The notes: a model not told the origin generated them from the letters alone. A stretch of 64,000 nucleotides of DNA from Roseococcus sp. SYP-B2431 (GCF_004336745.1 NZ_SJXD01000025.1:310001-374000); one strand, 5' to 3'. Counted from the first letter of the stretch, positions 46,057 to 55,436 are shown. Made by a program: numbers and translations.

Positions 46057-47142
46057 TCAGGCCTCCGTAGGAAGGGGAGCTGCCGCGATCGTCTCGAGCG
46101 CCGCCTCCAGCTCCTGGGCGCGGCGGTCGCCGCTGTGTTCGTCCAGCGTGCGCTGGCGGGCACGGGCCGCGATCCGCCGCAGCTCCGCCTCCCCGCAATC
46201 GATCGCCGCCATCGCATCGGCGGTATCGCGGGCGATCAGGATCTCCTGGCCGGGCGTGTAGAAGTCCGAGAGGCCGGGCCAGCTGTCGCTCAGTAGGGCC
46301 GCGCCGCAGGCCGCCGCCTCGAAGAGGCGGCCGGAGGGGCACCAGCCGGCCTCGGCCATCGCGCGCCGGGTCACGTTCAGCGTGAGGCGCGAGGATGAGA
46401 AAAAGGCCGGGTGCAGCTGCGGCGGCATGTGCCGGACGAAGTGGATGTTCTCCGTCCAGGGGAAGTCGGCCGGGTACTGCGCCCCGCCGATCACGAAGCG
46501 GTGCTGCGGCCTTTGCCGCGCGGGATCGAGGAACAGCGCCTGCAGGGCCGGCTGGCGGTCCGCGGCATAAGTGCCGAGATAGGAGAGGTCGGCACGATAC
46601 TCGCTGACGGGCGGCACCGGCCGGTGGGTCTCCGGATCGGCGCTGCCATAGAGCGGCAGGACGCGGCGGGCGCCGAGCTCCGCCCTCAGCCGGTCGAGCG
46701 CCGTGCCGCCCGTGAAGCTGAGCACGAGATCGAAGCCGCCGAGCCCCTGCAGAGGGAGGTAGGCCGGCCGCTCGCCCGCGGCCAGCGCTGCCAGCGTCAC
46801 CGGCGTGTCGAGATCGTAGAAGACCCGCGCGGCCCGGCCGGCGAGCACGATCTCCGAGGCCGCGGGACCGTCCGGGCAATAGGAGGTGACCATGGCCACA
46901 TCCGCCTCCGCCACCTCGCGCGCCGCGCGCGAGCGGATGCCGTCCCAATCCGGGTAAAGGACCGTGTCCAGCCCCGGCATCTCGCCCAGGTCGCGCGCAT
47001 CGGCATACCAGGAGACGTCGCGTTCGAAGAAGGTGACGCGATGGCCTCGCCGCGTCAGCGCGCGGATGAGGCTGCGCCAGAGCGTCGCATGGCCATTGCC
47101 CCAGGAGGAGGTCACGGTCAGGCCGAAGATGACGAGCTTCAT
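46057..47142 (-). CDS. CgeB-like glycosyltransferase, first gene of glycan operon
   Basis: The 361-residue GT-B protein begins MKLVIFGLTVTSSWGNGHAT, continuing LWRSLIRALTRRGHRVTFFE. The second half has FVIGGAQYPADFPWTENIHFV and LTLNVTRRAMAEAGWCPSGRLFEAAACGAALLSDSW, the CgeB/DUF3880-type pattern with donor-site Glu. The start at 47142 follows agagg; a frame from 47283 would add 47 unlikely residues. It heads a seven-gene minus-strand operon; its promoter should lie in 47143-47340, where no clear boxes are seen. Confidence 0.82.
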   Translation of the reverse strand: MKLVIFGLTVTSSWGNGHATLWRSLIRALTRRGHRVTFFERDVSWYADARDLGEMPGLDTVLYPDWDGIRSRAAREVAEADVAMVTSYCPDGPAASEIVLAGRAARVFYDLDTPVTLAALAAGERPAYLPLQGLGGFDLVLSFTGGTALDRLRAELGARRVLPLYGSADPETHRPVPPVSEYRADLSYLGTYAADRQPALQALFLDPARQRPQHRFVIGGAQYPADFPWTENIHFVRHMPPQLHPAFFSSSRLTLNVTRRAMAEAGWCPSGRLFEAAACGAALLSDSWPGLSDFYTPGQEILIARDTADAMAAIDCGEAELRRIAARARQRTLDEHSGDRRAQELEAALETIAAAPLPTEA

Positions 47143-47340
47143 GGGCCGCCTCTGCAGGGCGTCGATGTCCCCGGAGCAACGGCGGCGGAGGTCAGGCCGG
47201 GATCGTGGTCGAGGAACATGGCGGGAGGAAACCGTGACGTGCTGTTCCTGAACGCTGGAGGAGCCTGTCGGTTCCTCGCGCATTGCCCGCGCGGCCTCGT
47301 GCCGGCGCCTCGCCCTGCTTCCGTCATTGCGGGAGCGGCG

Positions 47341-47523
47341 CTATCGCGTGGGCAGTTCCTTCAGGGGGCGGCCGGCCTCGCCCTTGCGATGGGCCTGGAC
47401 CTCGGGCTCGGCCTTCGCCCGGTCGCCGTGGGACGTGATCTGGTCCGGCGTGTTGCCGTTCTCCTCGGTGCGGCGCAGGCCGGCCTTCGTAGCCTCGGTC
47501 GGGTCGGGCTTCGGTGCTGTCAT
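47341..47523 (-). CDS. Small charged hypothetical protein
   Basis: The 60-residue, highly charged protein MTAPKPDPTEATKAGLRRTE... has no hydrophobic stretch and looks disordered. The ATG has a near-perfect ribosome-binding sequence (ggaggag, 7 bases upstream), which argues for real translation. I know no family. It diverges from mfd and stands alone between the glycan operon and mfd; 47143-47340 (198 bases) below it shows no other feature. Confidence 0.6.
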   Translation of the reverse strand: MTAPKPDPTEATKAGLRRTEENGNTPDQITSHGDRAKAEPEVQAHRKGEAGRPLKELPTR

Positions 47524-47679
47524 GACGAGCTCCTCCAGGTTCCGGCTGTTCAACCCGGCCGCGGCCCGATGGTTCGCACGGCCCTTGGGGATATCGCGAT
47601 CGGACGACTCATCGCCTGATCCGTGCTGCCCAGCCGCCCCGTCCGGCGTTGCAATGTCCTGCGCGGCGTAAGGTGGACG

Positions 47680-50600
47680 GTGTCGGAATTCATGGAAGAG
47701 TCCGAAGGCGGCCTGGCGGCCGCTCTCGTGGAGCAATCCGCCCAAGGCGGCGGCATCATTTTCCTGGCGCGCAGCGAGACGCGCGCCGCGCGGTTGGCGC
47801 GGGCCGCGCAGGCCCTGGCGCCGGGACTCGCCGTCCATCTCCTGCCAGGCTGGGACTGCCTGCCCTATGACACGACCTCGCCGTCGCGCCAGGCCATGGG
47901 TCAGCGCATGGCGGCGATGGGCGCCTGCGCGCGCCGGGACGGGTCCCCGGTTCTGCTCGTCGCGGGGGTCAACGCGGCGACGCAGCGCCTCCCGCCCGAA
48001 TGCGCCCATCGCGAGCTCACGATGCGCTTGGGCGAAGAGATCGATCCCGAGGCGTTGGAGGAGGAGCTCCGGCGCCTCGGCTATGCGCTCGAGGACCGGG
48101 TGGACGAGCCGGGCGAGGCCGCGCTACGCGGCTCGGTGCTGGATGCCTATCCGGCCGGCGGCACCGGGCTCCCCTGCCGGATCGAGCACGCGGAAGGGCG
48201 GGTCCTGGCGATCCGCCTGTATGATCCCCTCACGCAGCGGAGCACGGAGGAGGTGCAGGCCGTGACGCTCGGCCCCGCTTCGGAGCTCGTGCTGGCGCCG
48301 GACGCCGAGGCCGCGCATGAACAGGGGATCGAGCACGCCCTGGCCGCCTTCTACCCCCGGCTCTCGACCGTGTTCGACCTCCTGCCCGAGGCCGCGATCG
48401 TCGCCGATGCCGAGGTTCAGGCCCTGGCCGACCAGCGGGCGGAGGAGGTGCGCGATGCCTTCCGGCTGCGCGCGCCCGCCCTGCCGGAGGATCAGCCGGC
48501 CTTGCTCCCCTCGGAGCCCGACGCCTTGTACCTGATCGGCAAGGCGTGGCGGGAGGCGCTGGCGAAGCGGCACCTCACGACCGTTCAGCCGTCCCAGGCC
48601 GAGGAGCCCGCGGTTCCCCGCTTCCTTTCCCTGCGCGATCCCGAGGAAGCCTTCCTCGACTTCCTCGAGGCCGAACTCTCGGCGGGGCGTTCCGTGGCCC
48701 TGTCCGGCAGCGGCCATCGGACGACACTCGCGCTCCAGCGGCTCGTCCGGCGGAGGCTCGAGCTGGAGCCGCTCGCCTTCGAATCCTGGTCGGCGCTGCG
48801 CGCCGCACCGCCCGGCTCCTTCGGCGTGCTGGACGGGCTGGTGGGAGCGAGCTTCGCGGCCGGCGGCGCCGCCGTCATCGCGCCCGGCGAGGTGCGCCAG
48901 GCGGGCGGCCGGCGCGACGCCGCCCGGCGCCGGGAGCTCCTGGCGCTGGGCGAGGGCACGCTGCAGCCGGGCGACGCCATCATCCACCTCGACCACGGCC
49001 TCGGCGCACTGCGCGGGCTGGAGACGGTGGAGGTGGGCGAGGCCCGGATGGATTGCCTCAAGCTGGAATATGCCGGCGGCAAGGCGCAGCTCGTCCCGCT
49101 CGACGAGACGGACCGGCTCTGGCGCTACGGCGCCGAGGCGGAGGGCGTGACGCTCGACCGGCTGGGCGGCGATGGCTGGGAGAAGCGCCGGACAGAGGTG
49201 GAGGCGCAGATCCGCGAGACCGCTTCGGCCCTGGCCAGGCTCGCGGAAGGGCGGGCGGAGCTCCAGGCGCCGGCGATCCGGCCACGAGGGCGGGCCTATG
49301 AGAGCTTCGCGGCCCGCTTCCCGCACAGCCTGACGGAGGATCAGTCCGAGGCCATCGAGGCCGTCCTGTCCGACCTGGCCTCGGGCCGCCCGATGGACCG
49401 CCTCGTCTGCGGCGACGTGGGCTTCGGCAAGACGGAGGTGGCGCTGCACGCCGTGGCCGCGGCGGTCTTCGCCGGCTGGCAGGTGGCGGTGCTGGCGCCC
49501 ACGACGGTGCTCGTCCGGCAGCACCTCAACACCTTCCGGCGGCGCTTCGCGGGCCTGGAGACGAAGGACGGGCCGATCCGCATCGAGCAGCTCTCGCGGC
49601 TGTCCTCGGCCGCCGAGGCGAAGGCGGTGAAGGCCGGCCTGGCCGATGGCGGTGTGCGGATCGCCATCGGCACGCAGGCGCTGCTGGGCCGGGCGATCCG
49701 CTTCCGGGAGCTCGGCCTCGTCGTCATCGACGAGGAGCAGCGCTTCGGCGCGCGGCAAAAGGCGTCGCTGCGGCAGCTCGCCGCGCGCGGCCATGTTCTC
49801 TCGATGACGGCGACGCCCATCCCGCGCACGCTGCAGGCGGCGCTGCTGGGGCTCGAGGATGTCAGCGTGATCGCCACCCCGCCCGGCCGGCGCCAGCCGA
49901 TCCGCACGGCGCATGTGCCGCTGGACGATGTGCTGCTGCGCCAGGCGCTGGAGCGGGAGAAGCGGCGCGGCGGGCAGAGCTTCGTGGTCTGCTCCCGCAT
50001 CGAGGACCTGCCGGCGATGCGCGAGCGTATCCGCGACCTGCTGCCCCGCCTGAAGGTGATCGAGGCGCATGGCGAGCTTCCGCCGGCTGAGGTCGACGAC
50101 GCGCTGGTGCGCTTCGCGGAAGGGAAGGGCGACGTGCTGCTCTCCACCAATATCGTCGAGACCGGACTGGATGTCCCGCGCGCGAACACGATGCTGGTCT
50201 GGCGCGCGGACCGCTTCGGGCTGGGGCAGCTGCACCAGCTGCGCGGGCGGGTGGGGCGCGGCCGGGTGCGCGGCAGCATCTTCCTCCTGACCGACCCCGC
50301 CCAGCCGCCCACCCCGCTCACGCTCAAGCGGCTCAAGACGCTGGAGGCTTTCGACCGGGTGGGCGCCGGCTTCGCCATCAGCGCGCGCGACATGGACCTC
50401 CGCGGCGCGGGCGACCTGCTGGGCGAGAGTCAGGCCGGACATATGAAGCTGATCGGCCTGGACCTCTACCAGCACCTGCTCGACCGCGCCTTCCGGGCCG
50501 CGCGGGGCGAAGCTGTGACGGAGGACTGGACGCCGTCCCTGGCCATCGAGGTCTCCGCTGGCATCCCGGAGGAGGTCGTGGAGGGGGACGGGCTGCGCAT

Positions 50601-50976
50601 CGAGCTGCATGCGCGGCTGGCGGGCATGATCCGCCGCGGCGACCTGCCGGCGCTGGAGGATTTCGAGGAGGAGATGCGGGACCGCTTCGGCCCGCCCGCC
50701 GGGCCCCTGGGCAACCTGCTGACCCTGGCGCGCCTGCGGATGGAGTGCCGCCGGCTCGGCATCGTCCGGATGGATGTCGGGCCCGCCGCCGCAGCGGCGA
50801 CGTTCAGGTCGGATCCGCCGACTGTGTCCCCGCCGCTGGAGCTGCGTGGCGGTCGCGTCGTTCTCCCCCGGCCGAGCGGAAGCGAGGCCGACAGGATCGC
50901 GGCCGCGGTCGAGCTCCTGCAGGGCCTCGCCGGGTCGCCGCGAAAGCTCCGCAGGCGCGCGTCCCTTCCGTCCTAG
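47680..50976 (+). CDS. mfd: Transcription-repair coupling factor Mfd
   Basis: The roughly 1098-residue translocase pushes stalled RNA polymerase and recruits UvrA. The N-terminal UvrB-like part has LPGWDCLPYDTTSPS; a CarD-like RNA-polymerase-interacting domain is near residue 430 (PGDAIIHLDHGLGALRGLE). The helicase has Walker A GDVGFGKTEVAL (about 578), DEEQRFG (about 683), SMTATPIPRTLQAALLG, ETGLDVPRANTML and QLHQLRGRVGRGRVRG. The C-terminal TRCF domain starts with ARDMDLRGAGDLLGESQAGH. Start GTG 47680 has aagg 6 bases upstream; ATG 47692 is the alternative. It is somewhat shorter than the usual 1150 residues, so a paralogue of a main Mfd is possible. Confidence 0.85.
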   Translation: MSEFMEESEGGLAAALVEQSAQGGGIIFLARSETRAARLARAAQALAPGLAVHLLPGWDCLPYDTTSPSRQAMGQRMAAMGACARRDGSPVLLVAGVNAATQRLPPECAHRELTMRLGEEIDPEALEEELRRLGYALEDRVDEPGEAALRGSVLDAYPAGGTGLPCRIEHAEGRVLAIRLYDPLTQRSTEEVQAVTLGPASELVLAPDAEAAHEQGIEHALAAFYPRLSTVFDLLPEAAIVADAEVQALADQRAEEVRDAFRLRAPALPEDQPALLPSEPDALYLIGKAWREALAKRHLTTVQPSQAEEPAVPRFLSLRDPEEAFLDFLEAELSAGRSVALSGSGHRTTLALQRLVRRRLELEPLAFESWSALRAAPPGSFGVLDGLVGASFAAGGAAVIAPGEVRQAGGRRDAARRRELLALGEGTLQPGDAIIHLDHGLGALRGLETVEVGEARMDCLKLEYAGGKAQLVPLDETDRLWRYGAEAEGVTLDRLGGDGWEKRRTEVEAQIRETASALARLAEGRAELQAPAIRPRGRAYESFAARFPHSLTEDQSEAIEAVLSDLASGRPMDRLVCGDVGFGKTEVALHAVAAAVFAGWQVAVLAPTTVLVRQHLNTFRRRFAGLETKDGPIRIEQLSRLSSAAEAKAVKAGLADGGVRIAIGTQALLGRAIRFRELGLVVIDEEQRFGARQKASLRQLAARGHVLSMTATPIPRTLQAALLGLEDVSVIATPPGRRQPIRTAHVPLDDVLLRQALEREKRRGGQSFVVCSRIEDLPAMRERIRDLLPRLKVIEAHGELPPAEVDDALVRFAEGKGDVLLSTNIVETGLDVPRANTMLVWRADRFGLGQLHQLRGRVGRGRVRGSIFLLTDPAQPPTPLTLKRLKTLEAFDRVGAGFAISARDMDLRGAGDLLGESQAGHMKLIGLDLYQHLLDRAFRAARGEAVTEDWTPSLAIEVSAGIPEEVVEGDGLRIELHARLAGMIRRGDLPALEDFEEEMRDRFGPPAGPLGNLLTLARLRMECRRLGIVRMDVGPAAAAATFRSDPPTVSPPLELRGGRVVLPRPSGSEADRIAAAVELLQGLAGSPRKLRRRASLPS

Positions 50977-51040
50977 CGAAGGTCAGGGGCGGCCGGCTCC
51001 CGGGCCGGCTCGCCTCGACGACCAGACTCTCCGCGGGAGA

Positions 51041-51655
51041 TCAGCGCCAGTTCCGGATGATCGTGTCCACGGTGGCCGTCTCCACCTGCTCGCGGTAGCG
51101 GCAGGCATAGACCTTGAGGGAGGCGTCATGCGTCTCGTCAGAAGAGCTGCACAAGGCGTCGGTCGCGATCACCACCCTGTAGCCGCGATCCACGGCCCCG
51201 AGGACGGTGCTCAACACACAGACATCGGTCTCGCCGCCGGAGACGACGAGCGTGTCGACGGCCTGGTGCCTCAGCCGCTCGTGCAGGTCGGTCTCGTGCC
51301 AGGCCGAGTAGCCGCGCTTGTCCAAGACGGTGGCGGGGGGAACGAAGGCCGCGAGCTCGGGGACGAGTTCGACCATTTCCGCGCCGAGCGCCTCGATCGT
51401 CATGGAAGACCAGCGCCGGTAGTACCGCTTCCAGGTTCCTTGCCCCTCGTCGGGATGCCGGGCCGGCACGAAGCGGGTGAAGATCGTGCGCCCAGGTTGA
51501 TGCGCCACGAGCGACCGGGCGCGCGGCAGGACGCGCTCCATCCAGGGTGTCTTCCAGTCCGTTTCCTCGGCGAAGAGCCGCTGCATGTCGACGCAGAGAT
51601 GCCGGCAGGAGGCGCCGAGTTCCCCATGGAGCAACGCCTCGTCCGAGGAGGCCAC
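51041..51655 (-). CDS. Isochorismatase-family cysteine hydrolase
   Basis: The 204-residue protein has the cysteine-hydrolase triad: Asp in LCVDMQRLFAE (about 20-30), Lys in TVLDKRGYSAW (about 109-119), and the nucleophile Cys in VVSGGETDVCVLSTVLGA (about 137-154). Such enzymes hydrolyse amides, including nicotinamide, or isochorismate; the substrate is open. It lies 3 bases after the SDR stop on the same strand, so the ADH, SDR and this gene form one operon. Confidence 0.87.
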   Translation of the reverse strand: MASSDEALLHGELGASCRHLCVDMQRLFAEETDWKTPWMERVLPRARSLVAHQPGRTIFTRFVPARHPDEGQGTWKRYYRRWSSMTIEALGAEMVELVPELAAFVPPATVLDKRGYSAWHETDLHERLRHQAVDTLVVSGGETDVCVLSTVLGAVDRGYRVVIATDALCSSSDETHDASLKVYACRYREQVETATVDTIIRNWR

Positions 51656-51658
51656 GTG

Positions 51659-52444
51659 CTACTCCCTGCCGGAGCCCGGCTCGGCCATCTTACGATGCTG
51701 CTCCGCCAGCACGGCCGAGGGCGTGATGGAGGCCAGCGCCGTCTGGAGCTTGTTCTTCCAGCCGCTGACGATATCGCCGTCGCCGCGCAGCATGGCCTGG
51801 AAACCGGTCTCGGCGACGTCCGTCGGACTGTCCTTCTCCGCCTGGCCCACCTTGGTGTCGATCAGGCCGGCGCGCTGGAAGAATTCCGTCTCGGTCGGAC
51901 CCGGCATAAGGCAGGTCACGGTGACGCCGGTCTCGTTCAGCTCGTTGCGCAGCGCGAAGGAGAAGCTGTCGATGAAGGCCTTGCTGCCGTTGTAGACGGC
52001 CTGGAAGGTGCCCGGCATGTAGCCGGCGATGGAGCCCGTGATGAGGATGCGACCGCTTCGCGCCATCACCATGTCGCGCCCCACCTTCTGGATCAGGTAG
52101 AGCGTTCCGGTGATGTTGGTGTCCACCACCTTCCGCACATCGGTGAAGTCCTGGTCGAGGAAGCCGTGGCCCAGGCCGCGCCCCGCATTGGCGAGCAGCG
52201 CGCCGACCGGACGTCCCGCGATGGCGGCGTAGAGCTTGTCCACGCCTTCCAGAGTCGAGAGGTCGGCCTCCACGGCGGTCACCTGCGCGCCGAAGCTGCC
52301 GAAGCGCTCGGCGGCTTCGTGGATCATCGGCTCGTCCGCCGCGACCACGAGGTCGTAGCCGTATTTCGCGCAGCAGATCGCCAGCTCGTGGCCGATGCCG
52401 CTGGAGGCGCCGGTGACGACGGCCAGTTCGCGCGTGTCGCTCAT
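51659..52444 (-). CDS. Short-chain dehydrogenase/reductase
   Basis: The 261-residue NAD(P)-dependent oxidoreductase shows VVTGASSGIGHELA (about 8-21), a NAG motif in LLANAGRG (about 82-89), the catalytic Ser in ILITGSIAGYMPG (about 131-143), and Tyr/Lys in YNGSKAFIDSFSFAL (about 149-163). I take the ATG at 52444, because aggag lies 8 bases upstream; the further upstream GTG at 52453 overlaps that ribosome site. The C-terminal PTDVAETGFQAMLRGDGDIVSGWKNK is typical of YqjQ-like SDRs. Same operon as the zinc ADH. Confidence 0.88.
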   Translation of the reverse strand: MSDTRELAVVTGASSGIGHELAICCAKYGYDLVVAADEPMIHEAAERFGSFGAQVTAVEADLSTLEGVDKLYAAIAGRPVGALLANAGRGLGHGFLDQDFTDVRKVVDTNITGTLYLIQKVGRDMVMARSGRILITGSIAGYMPGTFQAVYNGSKAFIDSFSFALRNELNETGVTVTCLMPGPTETEFFQRAGLIDTKVGQAEKDSPTDVAETGFQAMLRGDGDIVSGWKNKLQTALASITPSAVLAEQHRKMAEPGSGRE

Positions 52445-52463
52445 GTCGTGCACTCCTGAAGGC

Positions 52464-53633
52464 TCAAGGCTTGAGAACGACCTTCACGCAGCCGTCCTTC
52501 TTGTCGCGGAAGGTCTTGTAGAGTTCCGGCCCTTCCTCGAGCGACGCGCGGTGGGTGATGACGAAGGAGGGGTCTATCTCGCCCTTCTCGATGCGCTCCA
52601 GCAGCATGGGCAGGTAGCGCTGCACCGGCGTCTGGGCCATGCGGAAGGTGAGGCCCCGATTGATCGCGGAGCCCATCGGGATCTTGTCGAGGAAGCCGCC
52701 ATAGACGCCGATCAGCGAGACCGTGCCGAAGTTGCGGCAGCAATGGATGGCCTGGCGGAGGACATGCGGCCGGTCGGTGCCCATGAAGGTCGCGACCTTC
52801 ACGCGGTCCCACATGGCATCCATGCCGGAGCGCGTGGCCGGCTCGGTGCCGACCGCGTCGATGCAGGCATCGGCGCCGCGGCCCTTCGTCATCTCCTGGA
52901 TCTTCTCGTAGATGTCCTCGTCCAGAAAATCGAGCGTCTCGGCGCCGGCCGCGCGCGCCATGGCCAGCCTCTCCGGCACGGTGTCGATCGCGATGACGCG
53001 GCCGGCGCCCAGCAGGAAGGCGCTGCGGATCGCCATCTGGCCCACCGGCCCGCAGCCCCAGATGGCGATCGTGTCGCCGGGCTGGATGTTGCAGAACTCG
53101 GCGCCCATGTAGCCGGTCGGGAAGATGTCGGAGAGGAAGAGAACCTGTTCGTCGGTCAGGTGGCTGGGCACCTTGATCGGCCCGACATCGGCATAGGGCA
53201 CGCGGAGGTATTCCGCCTGGCCGCCGGGAAAGCCGCCCAGCAGATGCGTGTAGCCGAACAGGCCGGCCGGCGAGTGGCCCCAGAGCTTCGCCGCCGTCTC
53301 GGCATTGGGGTTGGAGCGCTCGCAGCCCGAGAAGAAGCCGCGCTTGCAGAAGAAGCACTCCCCGCAGGAGATGGTGAAGGGCACGACCACGCGGTCGCCG
53401 ACCTTCAGCGCCTTGTTCTCGGAACCCACCTCCACGACCTCGCCCATGGTCTCGTGGCCCATGATGTCGCCGCTCTTCATGCCCGGCATGACGCCGTCGA
53501 AGATGTGCAGGTCCGAGCCGCAGATGGCGCAGGCCGTCACCTTGATGATGGCGTCGCGCGGATGCTCGATCTTCGGATCGGGGACGGTGTCGCAGCGGAT
53601 GTCGCTCTTGCCGTGCCAGGTGAGTGCTTTCAT
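52464..53633 (-). CDS. Zinc-dependent alcohol dehydrogenase (glutathione-independent FDH-like)
   Basis: The 389-residue MDR enzyme has catalytic zinc ligands in [11 protein letters not shown] (about 37-47) and [12 protein letters not shown] (about 58-69), and a structural zinc site in [18 protein letters not shown]. The nucleotide fold is [21 protein letters not shown]. The extended [10 protein letters not shown] lobe and [20 protein letters not shown] segment match the glutathione-independent formaldehyde dehydrogenase-like subgroup. The start at 53633 follows aaggga. It is the first gene of the ADH-SDR-hydrolase unit. Confidence 0.87.
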   Translation of the reverse strand: MKALTWHGKSDIRCDTVPDPKIEHPRDAIIKVTACAICGSDLHIFDGVMPGMKSGDIMGHETMGEVVEVGSENKALKVGDRVVVPFTISCGECFFCKRGFFSGCERSNPNAETAAKLWGHSPAGLFGYTHLLGGFPGGQAEYLRVPYADVGPIKVPSHLTDEQVLFLSDIFPTGYMGAEFCNIQPGDTIAIWGCGPVGQMAIRSAFLLGAGRVIAIDTVPERLAMARAAGAETLDFLDEDIYEKIQEMTKGRGADACIDAVGTEPATRSGMDAMWDRVKVATFMGTDRPHVLRQAIHCCRNFGTVSLIGVYGGFLDKIPMGSAINRGLTFRMAQTPVQRYLPMLLERIEKGEIDPSFVITHRASLEEGPELYKTFRDKKDGCVKVVLKP

Positions 53634-53931
53634 GCGCGTCCCTTGTGATGGTCGAGGGGCGGCCGATGGTCGCCTCCGTCGCGGATCAGCGGTCACGCCG
53701 CTCGCTCACGGGCGGCAGACATAGAACATGAACGGCAGGCGCCGGTTTCGATGATTTGGCCATCTTCCTATTTGATAAATGTTATAAGAAGAACGACTGT
53801 AATTGTGCCCAGTATCAGAATACCGGGGCCGGTTCTTGTCGCCCGAAACTCTGTCCCGTCGCGCGTGTTGGTGCGGAACCGGTGATCGCCCGCGCGACGG
53901 CATCGGCGACCCCCGATGAAGGACACGAGAG
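53634..53931. promoter_or_regulatory. Divergent AT-rich region between ADH and YciF-like genes
   Basis: These 298 bases hold no gene. The stretch 53750-53825 is strikingly AT-rich for this genome (it includes ttgataaatgttataag), marking promoters for the divergent units. No single box pair with a 16-18 base spacer stood out. A GGAAC near 53875 resembles the -35 of EcfG-type stress promoters, but no matching CGTT follows. Confidence 0.4.
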
Positions 53932-54435
53932 ATGGGCCTCTTCTCCAATCCGATCCGGACCCTGGACGACCTCTTCGTCCATACCCTCCAGGACATCTAT
54001 TACGTGGAAAACCAGATCGTGAAGAACCTGCCGACGATGATCGGCAAGGCCTCCGACCCGGCGCTGCGCGAGGCGCTGCGTGCGCATCTGCTGGAGACCG
54101 AGGGCCATGTCGCCCGCGTCGAGCAGGTCTTCGGGATGCACGGCCAGCCGGTGAAGGGCAAGGACTGCCCGGCCATCGACGGCATCCTCACCGAGGCCGA
54201 GGACATCATGGGCGATTGCGACGACGCCGAGGTCTGCGACGCCGCGATGCTCGCCGCGGCGCAGGCGGTGGAGCATTACGAGATCACCCGCTACGGCACG
54301 CTCGTCGCCTATGCGAAGCAGCTTGGACGCGCCGATTGCGCCGGGGTGCTGGCGCAGAATCTCGAGGAAGAGAAGGCCGCGGATGCGAAGCTGACCAGCA
54401 TCGCCGAGAGCCGGGTCAATCGCATGGCCGCCTGA
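53932..54435 (+). CDS. YciE/YciF-type ferritin-like protein (DUF892)
   Basis: The 167-residue helical protein begins MGLFSNPIRTLDDLFVHTLQ, followed by DIYYVENQIVKNLPTMI. Its glutamate/histidine metal motifs are in EDIY-like YYVENQ, LLETEGHVARVEQVF (about 56-70) and AVEHYEITRYGTLVAYAKQLG (about 116-136), and in NLEEEKAADAKL. Members form four-helix diiron bundles induced by stress. It is divergent from the zinc ADH operon and ends at a strong hairpin. Confidence 0.88.
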   Translation: MGLFSNPIRTLDDLFVHTLQDIYYVENQIVKNLPTMIGKASDPALREALRAHLLETEGHVARVEQVFGMHGQPVKGKDCPAIDGILTEAEDIMGDCDDAEVCDAAMLAAAQAVEHYEITRYGTLVAYAKQLGRADCAGVLAQNLEEEKAADAKLTSIAESRVNRMAA

Positions 54436-54442
54436 TCACCGG

Positions 54443-54470
54443 GCGGCAGCGGCATGCCCGCCGCTGCCGC
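54443..54470. terminator. Bidirectional hairpin terminator
   Basis: The perfect 10-bp stem gcggcagcgg/ccgctgccgc around an 8-base loop fills the 35-base gap between the convergent YciF-like gene and the PAS-HWE kinase gene. There is no T run on either strand. Confidence 0.6.
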
Positions 54471-55436
54471 TCAGGCCATGAGCCAGATGTTCTCGCGGGG
54501 CAGCACCATGGCGCAGCGCAGGCCGTCGGGATCGAAGGCGATCTGCGTTTCCGCCTTGAGCTCATAGGCCATGGTGTCCTGCAGGACCTCCAGGCCGAAG
54601 CCGCGCTTTGGTGGAGGGGTCTTGATCCGCATCCCCGATTCCTTCCAGGTGATGTCGAGCGCGTCGGCCTCGCCCGTCACCTTCCAGTCGATGGCGAGAT
54701 GGGCGTCGGGCCGGGAGAGGGCGCCGAACTTCACGGCGTTGGTCGCCAGCTCATGGACGGCCAGGCCCACGAGCTCCGCCGCCCGCGGCCTGATCCGGAC
54801 GGCCGGCCCCCTGATGCGAAGCCGGTTCCCCTCTCGCGCCGCATGCGCGAGAAGCTCGTCGGCGATGAGTTCGGCCAGGTCGAGCCCCGATGTCGCATCC
54901 CGCATGAGCGCCGACTGGATCCGCGCCACGGCATCCAGCCGCCCCTCCAGGTGCATGCTGTAGCTCTTCAGCGTCCGGCTCGTGCGTGCCGTGCGGCGGG
55001 CGATGGAGCGGATCACGCTCAGCGTGTTGCGCATCCGATGCCTCAGCTCCAGCAGGGGGGACTCCCGCCCCGCCTCGGCCTGCAGGTTTTCCACTTCGAC
55101 GGAGCTGCCCAGCCATTCGAAAATCCGGCCATCGGCGTCGCGCATGGGTGTCGCATGGGTCTGGAAGCGGCGGTAGCACATGGCCTCGGCGTCGAAGAGC
55201 CGATGGCTGGAATACAGGCCTCCCTGCGGTTCCGCGCGCCGCCATTCCTCGACCTGGCCCGCGCGATCGTCGGGATGCAGGGCGGCGAGCCAGCCGTCCC
55301 CTCGGCTCTCCTGCGGCGAGAGGCCCGTGTAGTCGCTCCATTGCGGGCTGGTCCAGATCCATGCGCCCGCGGCATCGGCGCGCCAGACGAGCTGGGGGAT
55401 TCCCTCTACGGGCAGGCTCGGCTCAGGCATTGGCAT
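54471..55436 (-). CDS. PAS-HWE sensor histidine kinase
   Basis: The 321-residue soluble kinase has one PAS domain (about 10-118: LVWRADAAGAWIWTSPQW, LHPDDRAGQVEEWRRA, FEWLGSSVEVENLQ). An HWE-type kinase core follows, with phospho-acceptor His133 in ELRHRMRNTLSVIRSI and the N box AVHELATNAVKFGAL (about 228). No membrane segment is seen, so it senses a cytoplasmic cue. It overlaps the Crp/Fnr gene by 14 bases; ATG at 55430 is an equally possible start. HWE/HisKA2 kinases often feed the general stress response. Confidence 0.87.
   Translation of the reverse strand: MPMPEPSLPVEGIPQLVWRADAAGAWIWTSPQWSDYTGLSPQESRGDGWLAALHPDDRAGQVEEWRRAEPQGGLYSSHRLFDAEAMCYRRFQTHATPMRDADGRIFEWLGSSVEVENLQAEAGRESPLLELRHRMRNTLSVIRSIARRTARTSRTLKSYSMHLEGRLDAVARIQSALMRDATSGLDLAELIADELLAHAAREGNRLRIRGPAVRIRPRAAELVGLAVHELATNAVKFGALSRPDAHLAIDWKVTGEADALDITWKESGMRIKTPPPKRGFGLEVLQDTMAYELKAETQIAFDPDGLRCAMVLPRENIWLMA

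Noticed and set aside
53870-53900. EcfG-type stress promoter
   Set aside because: GGAAC is present, but no CGTT follows at 16-17 bases.
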